64,000 bases of DNA from Chlamydomonas sphaeroides (lineage: Eukaryota > Chlorophyta > Chlorophyceae > Chlamydomonadales > Chlamydomonadaceae): positions 126,245-190,244 of the forward strand of contig BDDC01000002.1 of NCBI GenBank assembly GCA_001662425.1. The letters are read 5' to 3'. The notes below the pieces were generated by a model, which worked only from the letters and a program-made list of their open reading frames with translations, had not been told where the DNA came from and ran no database searches. The position numbers were made by a program, and so were the translations under genes. Positions within the stretch are counted from its first letter, which is position 1; every line of letters starts with the position of its first letter. Below, piece after piece: positions 1 through 12,057 of this stretch.

Positions 1-124
1 GATGTAATGGAGGGGGCTGACATGGTGGGATCCGTGCGGGCGGGATGAGGGCCGTGGCGGCAACGTGGCTCCACGGCGCACTATTCTAAGTAAGCCCTCG
101 AACCTTGCTGGCCCCACACCCCAG

Positions 125-2351
125 GACTTTGGCATCTCTCGGCTGCGCCACACGCTCCTGCGCACCGCCAACCCCGAGGCCGGCACGGTGCGCTGTGGGG
201 GACAGTCGGGGGACAGGGCGCATAGGGGGCTCCGGCCCCCTGGTCGCCCCACTTAGATCACGGCGGGTCAAGCCCGCTGTACCTCTCTTTCTATTTCTTT
301 TTCTTGCGCTGCGGGGCCCCTGTCTAAAAGCCAACGCCCCAACACAGTTCTAACACCATCCCACAGCGCTGCGCAAAGCCTTTTCCCAAGCCGCTACCCT
401 ACCGCAGTGGGACCCCTAGTAATCGGGTGTTAGACGGCCACCACCCGATTACCAACCTGGAACCAGGGGGGCCTGGTTGCAAAGTGGTAATCACCCGATC
501 GTTGGCAACCAACCCGATAACCCGTCACAGGCCGCCGCAGGTCCGCAGGCGCATTCGCACGCTGGGCATTACAGGACCAGGGGCGCAGCCGCCTGCCGAT
601 ATGTACCGGGCCAGCAACCCACCAGCACCACGCAAGTAATCTGCCGCCAGTTGTGACCACGCCCGCATCGACCCCATGCCCGTGCGTCACCGCATGCCAC
701 GATATACATGTGGCCGCCCCTGCTGAGATCCCCATTGCGCAGCAGAGATCCCTTCATCAAGCTGCGGGCTGTTGGGGTCGAAACCGTCTTGCTATCGTGC
801 GCTCATTTCTTTTCATGAGCTTTTCATGAGCTTTTCATGAGCTTTTCATGAGCTTTTCATGAGCTTTTCATGAGCTTTTCATGAGCTTTTCATAAGCTTT
901 TCATGAGCTTATCATGAGCTTATCATGAGCCTGCCTATCATAAGCTTATATAAGCTTATCATGAGCCTATCTAGCCTATCATGGGCGGGCTTATCATGAC
1001 CTGATTATGAGATCATCATGGGCTCGCACACGCGTCACGATCATGTCGCTGATTGCTCATGTCTTCCCCCTCCCATCCCGCCTCCCCACCTCCCTGCCTT
1101 GGCGCCTCACCATCTTGCTTCCCAGCCCGCCTACGTGGCCCCCGAGTGCTACGACCTGAATGTGGCGGCGCTCAGCCACAAGGCGGACGTCTACAGCTTC
1201 GGAGTGCTGCTGTGGGAGCTGCTTGCAGGTGGATTGCCTGCAGCATGCGGCCATGAAGGGGAAGCGAGAGAGCGGCCAAGGTTGAGCGTGGTGCGGTGCC
1301 AGAGCTGTTGCCGTGACACGGCCCCACCAAGCCCCAGCGAGCCCTCCCTCCAGTGTGCCTCCAACCCCAACCCCCCATCGCAGGCACGCCCCCTTGGCCC
1401 AACATGAATGCCGTGCAGATCGCGGTGCAGGTGTGTGTGCGTGTGTGTGCGAGCACGGCCCACGCACGACCAACCGGGATGCACGCTGCGCTATTGTCGG
1501 GGGGACGCTTGCTCCTTAATACTGTGTTGGCCGTGGTGTTGGCTAGCTAGCAAGGTGCACGTTCTTGCGCTCGGTACACAGAGCTTGTGGCACGATGCAC
1601 ACGTGCGCCACGATTTGCACCGCAGATCACCGTCACAAGTCGGCGCTTGCCCGTCCCCTCATTCGCCGGTCCGGGCGTGTGCGAGGCTAGGTGGCCCCCA
1701 AAGCTGGTCGCGCTCCTAGGCAAGTATCGGATCATAGCGCTTGCATGCCATTCGTTTTAATTAGGTATGTGTGTGAGCACAATCCAATTAGGGGGCCCAT
1801 CACGCTGGTCGCGCTGCTGGGTGGACTGGCACGGTATCATGCGCTCGCTTACGCAATTGGTTCGTTTTAGGTTACGGTACACATGTACAACCCCGCCCGC
1901 GAATCTGGCCCACAGGAGACTGCTGGGACAAGGACCCGATGCGGCGGCCTGCAGCGGCCGAGGTGGTGAAGCGGCTGCTGCTGATCTCGGAGGTGCGTAG
2001 TATGGAAGGCTGTATTGTTAAGAATATATGTATTGTGGTAATGATCCCCATATGGCCAGCAGGGGGTCCCGCGCAATGTGCTGGCCGAGACAATGCTGCC
2101 TCAGTCATCAGCCACCAGCCACCAGCCACGCATCTCGTCTGTCGTAGCCCGAGACCCGCGTAGCATGCCGGCCTGCCTGCCTGCACTGTGGCGTTGCTGC
2201 AGAAGCAGTGAGCACCGGCCCTCGCGAGATGTGACCCTCCTGAGTGACTTCCTTGCCCCGCCCTGCCTCGCAGGCTGAGGCGTGGCTTGAGGCAGAGGGC
2301 CAGCCCACGGGGAGAACGTGCCCACACCCATCGGTGTCAGGTCACCAGTAA
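125..2351 (+). CDS. TKL-type protein kinase, C-terminal half (5' end outside window)
   Basis: Six exons rebuild the C-terminal lobe of a tyrosine-kinase-like Ser/Thr kinase: 125-187, 1126-1228, 1384-1430, 1626-1719, 1916-1992 and 2274-2351 (TAA). Exon 1 opens with DFGISR, the Mg-binding DFG motif. Exon 2 carries the activation-segment end PAYVAPE and DVYSFGVLLWELL. Exon 3 has WPNMNAVQIAV, exon 4 RLPVP, and exon 5 GDCWDKDPMRRP, the CW..DP..RP signature of Raf/MLK-like TKL kinases. All joins are in phase. The intron after 1719 must use a GC donor (gcaagt) to restore GDCW. The ATP loop, VAIK lysine and HRD loop would lie upstream and are not seen. After the kinase fold only about 25 residues remain. 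Substrate unknown; volvocine genomes are thought to carry many such kinases. Confidence 0.85.
188..1125 (+). other. 938-bp kinase intron
   Basis: This intron lies between the DFG exon and the APE exon, with donor gtgcgc and acceptor cttcccag. It holds an A/T-rich tandem repeat (separate entry) in its second half. No other coding potential is seen in it. Confidence 0.7.
810..930. repeat. 11-bp minisatellite (ttttcatgagc)n
   Basis: About eleven head-to-tail copies of an 11-bp unit, ttttcatgagc. The copies decay towards the 3' side into cttatcatgag and cataagctt variants that continue raggedly to about 1020. It sits inside the kinase intron and is much more A/T-rich than its surroundings. Confidence 0.95.
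1690..1880 (+). repeat. Tandem duplication of exon 4 edge plus intron start (kinase gene)
   Basis: The end of exon 4 and the first part of the next intron (about 1690-1770) recur as an imperfect copy at about 1790-1880. The shared core gctggtcgcgct is at 1703-1714 and again at 1804-1815. Related flanks follow in both copies: a tatcggatcatagcgc-type stretch, then ttcgttttaa or ttcgttttagg. The upstream copy is used as exon (GC donor); the downstream copy has lost the conserved reading frame. Confidence 0.75.
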
Positions 2352-3920
2352 TGCATGCGCAAGGCATGCATGCGGCTGGTGCGAATGATGCGATGGTTGG
2401 CCTTGGTACAAAATCCTGGCACTTGTGATAGTGCAGAACTGGCTGACGGACGGCATGGGTGGCACCTGCCGTAGTGGGTCTGAGGCAAGTCAGAGCCTAT
2501 CGCATGCCGCCGAGCAACGCTCAGCTGCAGCAGCCTGCAATGGGCAAGCAAGCAGCAAGCCAGAGCAAGAAAATGGTTGTGAATGGGGAGGTTGAAAGCG
2601 CGGAGGCGCAACGTAAGCAGCGCATGTGCGTTGAGGTAAAGTGCACGGGGTTCTTACCATGTATGGGCAGTGCATGCTTGTTTTCGTGGACTTGTCTTTG
2701 GCGGTTGGTCAGGCGCTCTTCGCCCGGCTGATGTTGGCATGTGTAGCGTACTCGCAGTGCTGGCCGTATCGAGCTGTGCAAGCATGCTTGGTGCCCTACA
2801 CGCGGTAGCTGGGCTCGACCAGCTAGCGTGCTTGCACGCTCGTGTGAAGGAGAGGGAGGGGGGGGAGTGCCATGTGGGGGCGTGTGTGCACACACAGATG
2901 GTTGCGTTGTGTGTAATTGCGGTTAGCTAGATAGGGAAGCTGTGCATGGTTGTGGGTAGCTAGATAGATAGACTGTGTATTGTTGTGGGCAGCTTGGTCT
3001 GCTGTGGGGCGTGCAGGCGGTAGGGGCAGCAACTGGATGCGGCGTGTCGTGGCGTGGGCTCTAAGTTGCTGGGCCGCTGTGGGATGCGTTTTATTGGGAT
3101 CGATGCGTGCTCACATAAGCATTCGGATTGCGGGGAAGCAAGGCGCTTGGCATGGTTTGGGGCCGTTGGCGTAGGGGATCTTGTGTCATTGCATGGCGAC
3201 ATGTGCTTATGTGGAGGCTAGGGTAGATCGTCATTCATGACCCGGTGGGATTGTGGGGGCATACGATCCCACGGCGGCGGTGAATGTCGGGACACACACG
3301 CGTGATGAAAACAACAATCAAATAGCCGCGCCGCCGGCAGCGCGGGGTTTGGATGTACGCGAGACGGGTGCCCATAATAATGCCCATCGCAACGGCCGCA
3401 CGCGCGCGCGCGCGACTGCTTGGGGGCTGCAGCGTGCGCTCTGGCGCCGTACTGACGGCAATGCGTACTGCGCGGTGGAGCAGTGCCGCGCGATTGGGCA
3501 CCGCTGTGTGGATGCGTGGCTGCCGTGGGGCCGGGGGGTTTTCGTGCGGGTGCACGCATTGCCAATGCAAAAGTAGCTAGGAGTAGTTGTAGTTGTTGTT
3601 GCTGCTATCGTTGTTGCCTTTGTTGTTGCATGGTCCCACGCACCTTGAGGTCATTAGCTGTAATGTGCGGCAGTATCCGTGCATGGAACGCCATGGATGG
3701 GCTGCGGACGGGGCGCGCTGTGTCCTGACGCGTGTGAGCAGGGGGCACGCCAGGCAGGGCGGCGGTGCGAGCGAGGCTGTCGCGGTAGCGGCCGGCAGAT
3801 GAGGAACAGGGCGGGTGGCGGCGAGGCAGCCGTGCGCATGACGCGAGTGCGTTCAGCGCCTCCTGCGCGAGCCCCACCTGCTAGCGCATAACAACTGTGT
3901 CCGTTGACTGCTACTGCCGC
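2352..3920. other. Kinase 3' UTR and intergenic region
   Basis: No convincing exon on either strand; the open frames are short and lack family resemblance. A TGTAA polyadenylation-type signal at 2912-2916 could end the upstream kinase transcript. Runs of related tagctagatag-type and cgcgcgcg sequence occur. The region could hide upstream exons of the orphan kinase fragment at 4080, but I could not find a glycine loop. Confidence 0.5.
2912..2916 (+). terminator. Candidate TGTAA polyadenylation signal
   Basis: TGTAA is the usual poly(A) signal in Chlamydomonas and Volvox. This copy lies about 560 bp after the kinase stop codon, on the sense strand. Confidence 0.4.
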
Positions 3921-4166
3921 GGGTGGCAGGTGGCTGTGGCAAGCTGTGCAGGGACGGACCTGAGGGACCTGCCGCCCTGCTGGCTTCGTGCCTTGTCAAA
4001 TGCTGCGGTGTCTTGTGTCATCCATCCATCCATGGTCATATGATGCACGCACGCTGCCGCTCCTCACGTTGCGCGGCAGGTGGCGGTCAAGCTGTACCGG
4101 GACCTGCTGGACCTGCCCGGCGTCGCGCGGGTCAACGCCGAGGAGATGCGGGCGTCGTTCGTGCAG
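3921..4166 (+). pseudogene. Orphan kinase exon (subdomains II-III) with a degenerate upstream copy
   Basis: Positions 4080-4166 form a clean 29-codon exon (acceptor gcggcag, donor gtgcgt, phase 0/0). It begins VAVKLYRDLL and contains EEMRASF, which fits kinase beta-3 strand lysine (VAVK) and the alpha-C helix glutamate. It lies downstream of a finished kinase C-terminus, so it belongs to a second kinase. No glycine loop, HRD, DFG or APE exon is visible before the opposite-strand gene that ends at 5279. A decayed copy of the acceptor and first half of the exon sits at about 3921-3985 (gtggctgtggcaagctgtgc). Best read as the remnant of a tandem kinase duplicate; a real gene with undetected exons is possible. 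Confidence 0.5.
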
Positions 4167-5278
4167 GTGCGTGGTGAGGCTAGCATGTGTACGGCAATGT
4201 ACGGCAATTTGACGCCTTTGGTGGGATGACGTGGGCCTGGCAGAGTGCCCTTGTTCACACTCATGGCCCAATTCGACTGTTGTGTGTTTGCACTAGCTCG
4301 CCGTGCTGCGAACTGGGCCGGCATGGGGGATATCACGCACGCAGGTCCCTCCCTGGCAGCATTGACGGCCGAGCAAAGAAGGGACGCCGGAGTTGACCCG
4401 GCCGCTTGCGACGCCTCCCTGCCCTGCCCCACCCTCGCTCCCTCTCCGCCGTACCTGAGATTTGTTTTGTCAGTATCCAGACGATGATGTTGTCTCAATG
4501 ACGTGTTGCCACGTCAGCGATTGGTACGAAGACCGGCTACAGGGTCTGTCTCACGGGGGCCGACCAGCCCGCGCCAGCACAAGCCGCACACCGGCGCGGT
4601 GCCCGCCGCTCGCAGTCCATCAATCCCCACCACGCCACGCCATGCCACGCCAGACGCCACGCCACATCACACCACACCACGCCGCGGCCTGCTGTGCCCT
4701 GTGCGCAATGCGGCCATCTGACCGCCCGGCGCCTCGGCCCACCCGCGGTGCAGCAACTTGCGGTCAAGAAAGCCTCACCGGCCCCGGCCACGGCAGGCGC
4801 TCGCTCTGGACCTCGCGGCTTCCTGTGATGCTTACCGCACGGCCCGCACCCCCACCCCAGCGCATGCAACCCCCCTCCCCCGCGTGAGCGAGCACGCGTG
4901 CATGCAGCCTTCTCCTGCTCGGGCTCCCGCACAGCAGCTGCCACGTAACCCACAGTCGCTGCACATCGATATGCGAGGCCGCAGCACGGCGGCGCGGCTC
5001 TGTTGGCCGCCTGCCTGGCTCCCGCGACGCGCCATGGACACGCTCCCCGGCCGAGGGCGCGCCGAGCCCACCGGCATGGCCGCGAGGCACCACCGCATAC
5101 CACGTTTGCACGTTACCCTCGGCCATGTCCCCGGCTGGCCCCCCCCTTACAGGCCCCAACAAACAGCCCCACAGCGCCGCCCTCAGCTCCGGGGCCGATG
5201 CGGCCTACACGTCGCATTGACGACCCAACCCGATGCAATACAACAACGCTGTCGAGCATGCGATGCCTGCCTGGCCCC
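4167..5278. other. Non-coding stretch before the RF2 gene 3' end
   Basis: No supported exon. Overlapping open frames around 4460-5430 on both strands are arginine/proline/alanine-rich and look like GC-rich noise. The lower part should be the 3' UTR of the minus-strand release factor gene. Confidence 0.5.
5147..5151 (-). terminator. Candidate TGTAA polyadenylation signal for the RF2 gene
   Basis: TTACA on the plus strand is TGTAA on the coding strand. It lies about 130 nt after the stop codon at 5279. Confidence 0.5.
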
Positions 5279-8200
5279 CTACGGCGCCTCCCGCAGGCTG
5301 GCGTCCACCGCCTGCCGCCCGCGGTGCCGCAGGGTGGCAGCCATGAAGGGGGCCAGCCCGGAGCCGTCCAGCACCGACGCCACGTCGCTGGTCTCGCAGC
5401 CGCTGCGCGTGTCCTTGGCCAGCTTGTAGGGGTGCAGCACTGCGGGGCACAGCAGGCATGGAAAGGGTATAGGAAGGATGCCGTGCTGCGTAAAGTTCTC
5501 ATAGCTAGAAAGCGAAGAGGCTACAAGTATGAGCACGCGAACCAGGTGTCGATGATGTTGTCCTCGGGGCCAGCTTGTAGGGTGCGCGGGAGGCGAGGAG
5601 GTGCATGGACAGCGCACGGTCCGGCGCGGCGAGACGTGAGCAGGGGTATACAGTGTGTAGAGGTTGCAACAGCGGTGACAAATAAAGGTCCCAGTGCAGA
5701 CACCATTCCTAGCCGTGAGCCAGAGGGCCAAGGGCAGTGGGTGCAGGCAAGAGGCGTGGGGCGTGGCGCAGTTGCCCAAGCGCGACCGCGGAGCTCCGTG
5801 TCACACAGCATCGACCATCCATCCACCCATCCATCCATCCCTTCACAGCGGCCGCTGGCAGCGCCATGCCCCCCTCCTTCCCGCGCCTGTGGCTGGGCGT
5901 GTGCCGCACCGTAGTTCCGGATCTGCTGCCCCCACTCGGCCTTGACCAGGTCGCCCCGGATCTCGGCCAGGCGCTTGGCGTTCTGCTCCTCCAGCACCAC
6001 CAGCAGCCGCGACTGGTGGGGCGGGCGGGAGGCGAAGGGGCGGCAGGCGAAGGGGCGGCAGGCGCAGGCGCGGGAGCCGGGCGGCAGCCACTCAGGACGG
6101 GAGGACGCGCGGGCTGGGGCCGATGCTGCGCGCCGCCTGCCTGCCTTGGACGCCGGCGTGGGCTTCCGGACGCACGGTCCACCTCTAGCATGGGTCTATA
6201 GCCAGTGAGCACGTAGCGTCCAGTGCGCGTGATGTCGATTGCCATGCCCGGCCATCCAACGCTCGCCGCACTGGGGTCAGGCGCTGCAGCGGGCACACCA
6301 CCCTGTGGCCCCCCTTCCAGGCCATCATCATTCAGGAGCGTTTCAGAACGGTTTTAAACGAAATCGTCCTCGCATCGTCCTGAACACTCGTTTCTATCTA
6401 CCCCCGACCCATTCGTTTGGTGCAACCCTGGCACACCTTGAGGATGTCCATTGCGATGGACTTGTTCTGCGCCTGGCTGCGCTCCTGGGTGCACTTCACG
6501 GAGATGCCCGTGGGCAGGTGCGTGATACGCACTCCTGCCAGGGGAGCGGTGGGGAAAGAGACAAGGGCGAGGGACGGTAGGCAGTGCGCTACTACCGTAG
6601 TTGGGACATGACGCCGCAGGGAAGGGATGCGGGGCAGCTCAGCAGGCGCAGTCGGAAAGCAAGCACGGGGCCGGGGCGGGGGCCCGCGCGGGCTGGCGGC
6701 GGCCCGTTGGCCGCGCGGCTCACCCGTCTCGACCTTGTTCACGTTCTGGCCGCCCTTGCCGCCGGCGCGCATGGTGCTGACCTCCAGGTCCCGCTCCTGG
6801 CGGGTGCGGGTGGTGTTGCGTAAGCAACTCGCAAGGCCAGGGATGAGACCACTTCAACTTGATCTTATGACGTCCCCCCACGGTCCCACTCCAGGGCAGG
6901 GAACCGGTACGCGCGGCAGGCTGACTCCGGCGGCGCGGGGAGGGCGGTGTGATGAGGGGCGGTGGTGGCCGCATCCAAAGGCAGCCGTGCGGTATGATTG
7001 GGGAAGCCATTGTCCTTTTAGACTTTCATTGTAAGCCATGATAAAAGCATGGAATCCTATGATAGGCAATACACGTTTTCCTGGAGAGTTTGGCAGCCCC
7101 AGGCAAGGTAGGTGTGGCTTGCCACGGTTCATCTGATTGTGCCCCCACACCGACCCACCCTCCAGATCTGCTCGCGCCCTGCCCCGCCGCCCCCAATCCA
7201 AGCGCTTGTCTAAGCCTGCGTGCGCAGGCCGGCCGATACACACGCTGCTATATGTATCTATATGAATCTAATTTTGGACACACGTATCGTGTGCGGGGTG
7301 GTACTCTATTACAACCCCAAAAATGAACACACACGCTGGCCCCCATCTTCCCGGCCCTCCCTCCCCGACTCCCACCTGCAGGTCAAGGTCCGGCAGGTCC
7401 TCGGACCCCAGCAGCGGCATCACATCCACACCTGGCGGCGGCGGCAGGCAGCAGGCGCGGCGGCGGGATGGACAAAGCAGCGGCGCCGCCTGCGATCCGT
7501 CCGCTCCCAGCTCGCACAGCCGGTCAGATGCCGCCGCTGCGCCGGCGGCAAGCAGCTCGCCGGCCCCCGGCCGCCAGCGCCCGCCGTTGCGCCTCGTGCG
7601 CTTGCCGCCTTCCCGTCCCCGCCCTACCCACCCGCAAGGCTGCTCTGCCGCCGGCCTCCCCCCCCGACATGCAGCCCCGACCTATCTCGCCGCCATGCCT
7701 GCCCACCCCACCCCCCCGCACACCCGGCCGCAACCCATCCCACCCGCAAAGCTGGTCTGCCGGAGCCCCTTGGCGTTGAAGGGCGACTGCCGCACTAGCC
7801 GGTGCGTGCCCTTCTCGCCCCGCAGGTAGCCGTACGCGTGTGTGCCCGCCACCTCCAGCTCCACGCTCTTGAGGCCCGCCTCCTCGCCGGGGGAGCGGTC
7901 CACCACCCGGACCGTGTGGCCGCAGCGCTCCGCCCAGCTGCGTGGGGGCAGGGGCAGGGGCCGGAGCGCGCGTCGCTCGCCGCCGCACCGTCCCACACCA
8001 CTGGGACAACCCCAAAAGACCTGAAACCCTAGCGTCTATTTAGACGCTTCATTTGCGGCGCCCCAGAAGTGCCCCAACGCGCGCGGCCGCGCCCCAACCA
8101 CAAGTAATGATGTGGGCATTGATGAGCTATGATGATCTATGTATGGAATTGATCCGTGTGTGCGTTGTGGGCATCGATGAGCTGTATGATCTATGCATGG

Positions 8201-10947
8201 AATCCGTATCAACACGGCATACAGGCTGCACCGGGCGCTACCCACCGCAGGTACATCCGCTCCAGCATCTCGGCCCTGCGGCATGGGAGCGGGAGGGGGG
8301 CGCGGCAGGCACGGCGCTTGCCGCCTGGCCCGGCCAACGGCGCGCGCCATGGACCCCACGCAGCAGTCCTCGCAGTCCCCAAGCCCCCAAGGACCCCATG
8401 TTGCGATCGGGCCAACGACATCAGCAAGCAGCTGTCCGCGGCCATCCCACCCTGCCCCCGGCCCTAGCTCTGGCAGCACCGCCTCTCAACAGCTGCGCGC
8501 AGCGCCTCCCCGCATATAGCCACAAGCCCGGGCGCCCACCAGTCCATAGCGTCCACGCCGCCCGCCCCCGCGGTGATGACCAGCCGCGCGCCGCGGTCGT
8601 CAAAGGGGCCGCTCAGCAGCCGCCTCAGCTCCCACCTGCGGACGGCCAGGGAGGAGCCCGGGAGCAGCAGGGGGCAGCAGGCCCTTGGTGAGTAGGTGAC
8701 AGACCAAGGGCACTCACACGGGCCCAGCGGTCAGCCCCCGCCGGCCTCCCCCGGCCTCCACGGCCCGGACCGCACCTGAAGGCTATCAACACCATTGCAC
8801 ACATGTGTTTGCTCTATTACTTGTCTTGGTAATGAACACGCAGACCTCCCTCCCACGCCCGCCCCCCTCCCCCCCGCACCTCTCCAGCGCCTCCTCCACG
8901 CGGGCCAGCGCCGCCACCGCCTCCGCCACGATGGGCGCCTCGTCAGCGCTGAAGCGGCCGCCGCCGCCGCCGCCGCTGCCACCGCCGGGGGCCTGGCGGG
9001 GTCCGGATGGCGGGCAGGGACCAAGGGTCGTGAGCCTCACGGGCTCGGTGGGCTTTGGGTGTGGCTAGGGACCAGGTCAACCTCGTGTCCCCGCGTGCCG
9101 GCCTTCGCTGCTGGCGGGCCCGCACGGCCACAACCCGCACGGCCATACAGCTACACACGCAGCCGAGCCGCCCCACACCCTTGCACAACCCCGCGCCAAA
9201 CCGCTCTCTCCTGTCCCCCTGCCCCACGCCGCTCCAGCCGCTAAGCTCCACCTTCGAGCAGCTCCGCCTCCCCGGCCCCACGCGCATCCTGCCCTTTGCC
9301 CTCCATCACTCCCCCCACGCCACCTCAGCCTCCAGCAGCCCCACCGCCATCCAGCCGGATGGTTCCGCAGCCGGCCGCCACACGTACCCAAGCAACACCC
9401 CGCCCCCGCCCCTCTTCTCCGCGCCTCCTCTCCGCCCCTCTTCTCCGCCCCTTCTCTGCGGCCCACCTCTCCCGCCCACCTCGGCCTCCAGCAGCTCCAC
9501 CGCAAAGGCCGCCTCGTCCAGAGCTGACCGCATGGCCTCCAGCTCACCCACCTCGGACCTGGCGGCGGCAGGGTGGCGGCGGCAGAGTGGCGGACATTCG
9601 CAAACACGGCCGCTGCTCGGCCAGTGCTGGGCGGCAGGGTGACGGGGCGCCAAACCAGCATCACGCACGGCAAACGCCGGGCAGCACTCGGCATGCTCGG
9701 TACCAACTCCCAGGCGGCCTGCATGACAGGCGAGGTCAGTCGTCGAGGGCCGCACCCGCGCCGGCCCCATCGCGCCAACACAGCACCACGCCCCAGCGGC
9801 GTGCGACGTGGCGAGCTTCATTGTGACATGGTCATGAGGCGACAACAAGCACATGAGCAGCAGGTTATATGCTAGCCTTCACGATGTGCAACACGCACCG
9901 CAGGCCGTTGATCTGCGCCATCAGCGACTGCGCCCTGGCTGAGTCGCCCCACAGGCCATCGCCCGAGGCGTCGTGCTCCAGCGCCGCCAGCTTGGCCCGG
10001 CAGCCGGGCAGGTCCGCCACCGCCAGCACCTCGCCGTAGCGGCCCTCCATGTCCGCCACCTGTGGCAGGTACGTAACTGTGTTGAGAGATAGGAACATGC
10101 AGTACAGCAACATGTGCGTTCATTTCTAGGGAAAGTAATAGAGTATCACGCACGCGGCACATACGCATGCGTGTTTAACTTTCTAGGGCCGAAACAGAGT
10201 ACCACCCCACGAGCGGCACGCCCCAAGTTGGTGACGCGCTGGTTGTGCGTAGGAAGAAAGTAGGGGTGCGTTTGGATGCACCCGTGCGGGAAGCAAAGCC
10301 CAGCGCCGCCTTGAAAGAACGTGCGCGTATGAGTGTCGCGCGAGAGCTCGGTGCGCCGCACGCAAGCTTTGAGTGCGGCGTGCGAGCAGGGCGTATCGCT
10401 CCCCCTGGCCGCTGCTCACCCTGCGCTTGAGGGAGCCTAGGCCCTCCACCTCGACCGCCTCCTTCGGCGAGGCCGACGGCGACGGCGACGACGCGGAAGC
10501 CGTCGCGGCCGCTTTAAAGCTCGCCAGCTGCTGCCGTGCTCCTAAGCCTAGCTGTGGCGCTGCGAGAGCGCGCCAGCGCAGCTGCGTAGGGCCTGTCGGT
10601 GTCCGCGAGACGCCGGCTGCCGGCGTCGCGATGCCGGCTGCCGCCAGCCAGGGGCCCGCTGCCACGGCGTGGCCGCGGCGCCGGCTACGGCAGCGTTGCG
10701 CTGCCGGGTAGGACGTTGAAGGACCACAGTCGTCTGGCAAGGGCGCCGAGTTGCGGTTGGCGTGACAACTGGCGGTGGCTGAGGCGCGGAGGCCGCACCG
10801 TGTCGGCGTCGACGGCGGCATGGACGCAGCCCCCGTGCCTGGCAGCGCTGGGCCTCGATGAGCCGCTATCGCGCTCATAGTGGTCGCTCTGCTCAATTGT
10901 GGGCTAACGGTGTGCGCAAGACGAGCGACCGCGATGCCAAGTCGCAT
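5279..10947 (-). CDS. prfB: Organellar peptide chain release factor 2 (RF2/PrfB type)
   Basis: Twelve exons, in coding order: 10947-10420, 10059-9899, 9558-9480, 8992-8880, 8635-8540, 8275-8246, 7937-7744, 7431-7376, 6796-6724, 6534-6437, 6012-5910, 5439-5279. All join in phase to give 563 residues. RF2 reads UGA and UAA stop codons and releases the peptide. The stop-reading tripeptide SPF (about 387-389, in HRLVRQSPFNAKG) marks it as RF2 rather than RF1. The hydrolysis motif GGQ is at about 434-436 (RAGGKGGQNVNK). GAGGVDAMDW, RQTSFAG, TQERSQAQNKSIAM and LHPYKLAKD are further family landmarks. About 150 Ser/Ala/Arg-rich N-terminal residues look like an organelle transit peptide, most likely plastid. 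No bacterial-style programmed frameshift is present. Confidence 0.95.
7270..7335 (+). repeat. Partial copy of dispersed intronic repeat family A
   Basis: The stretch ggggtggtactctatta followed by aaaaatgaacac matches the 3' half of a repeat also found at about 10104-10310 (reverse strand) and 44905-45021. It lies in the intron between RF2 exons 8 and 9. Confidence 0.6.
9312..9525 (-). repeat. Duplicated exon-3 edge and donor in the RF2 gene
   Basis: The 3' end of RF2 exon 3 (9480-9508, encoding VELLEAE and its gtgggc donor) recurs inside the following intron at about 9321-9350. The copy reads gcctccagcagc and again ends in GAG before a gt. The copy lies downstream of the real donor in the direction of transcription. 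Confidence 0.7.
10104..10310 (-). repeat. Dispersed intronic repeat family A (full and partial copy)
   Basis: Read on the minus strand, 10310-10172 holds a segment with accagcgcgtcaccaac, ggggtggtactctgttt and aaagttaaac, closely matching 44905-45021. A second shorter copy (tactctattac, then aaatgaacgcac) follows at about 10145-10104. Both sit inside RF2 intron 1 (10060-10419). Confidence 0.75.
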
Positions 10948-12057
10948 TCAGCTGGAGCGGCGCTGTGGTAAGCCTGTGGTGTGCGCGATTGATTTGCTAT
11001 GTGGTCGTTCGCTGATGCAGCTATGCCGCTGGGCCACCGTGGACCCCGCGATTGTGCAAGCTTCCGCGGCCTCTCCTGAACTGAGCGGTGAGCGCATACA
11101 GCCGCACATGCACATCACCGATACAACATAAATTACACATACGAACGGCGCTATGGCGTCAACCTGGTGCCCTGGCAACATCAAAACCAGCTCAAAGCCG
11201 TTTGCACTGTGAGCGCCCCTTGATTGCGACAATTTCAAGCACGCTGATGGCCGGTGCGCCGCGGAATGGCACCCAAGCAACGAAGTCTAATTCCAGGAAT
11301 TTTCCCCATGGCTCTGCCGCGCTTCCCCATCAGCGCAGCAGATGACCTTGAGGCCGCAACATATATGCTGTTGGCGCCGTGCGCTACTGCGTCGCTGCGG
11401 CACAGGGCGCCTCCTGCTCTGCTCCCCTTCCCCTGCATCATGTTGAGCTGCGGCTGTCTCCCCTGGCTGTCCGTGTCCCGCCGCCCTCATGCAGTCATCG
11501 GCGTGCGGGACCCTGGAGCGCTGGGCTCCCTGACGCTGCCCCCTAGCCGCCTGGCTGCTGGGCTACCTGTGACGGCGGTGCTGGTTGTACCGGTACGGCG
11601 CCACGGGGGCTAGGCAGTGCGGTGTGGCACCTACCGCCGGCGCTGGCGCACGGCTAGGCCGGTGCCCCACACTTCAAAAATTGCTCACTTAGCTGGTATC
11701 TGTTGATGCCTCGTCATTCGGACTGCGCGCATGCCAACTGCAGCCGGAGGCGATGCAGGGGTTTGCCGGGATGGTCCAACCACCCTCAACCGCCCCCACC
11801 AACCGCCGCAAGGTCGGCGCTTCCTAGAAGGGCCGCCGCGCGCGCCGTCGGCCGCAGCTAACGATCATTGAGCAACTCGCACGTACGTTGCAAAGGCTCA
11901 GTGCTCCTGCTCCCCTGCTTCTGCTTCTGCCTGTCGCGTCTCTGCTCAATTCATCCCTGAAGACGTGATCCAGGCTACGCTGCGCATACCAACACCCCTA
12001 CTGGCACAAAGCAAGTCGTACGCAAGCCTCGTGAAGCAGGCGGCACCGCGTTGGGCT
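10948..12057. promoter_or_regulatory. Divergent promoter region between RF2 and the secreted-protein gene
   Basis: The two start codons (10947 minus, 12058 plus) point away from each other, so this 1.1-kb stretch must carry both promoters and 5' UTRs. I see no supported exon and no clear TATA box. The plus-strand frame of the next gene is open back to a GTG at 11965, but the first ATG is at 12058. Confidence 0.5.

Noticed and set aside
8150..8275. Different exon 6 end in RF2 after YLRW (donor gtagcg)
   Set aside because: The donor at 8245 (gtgggt) joins in phase with the next exon and restores RWAERCGH; the alternative does not.
11965..12057. N-terminal extension of the 12058 gene
   Set aside because: It starts with GTG, not ATG, and would place the signal-like segment internally.
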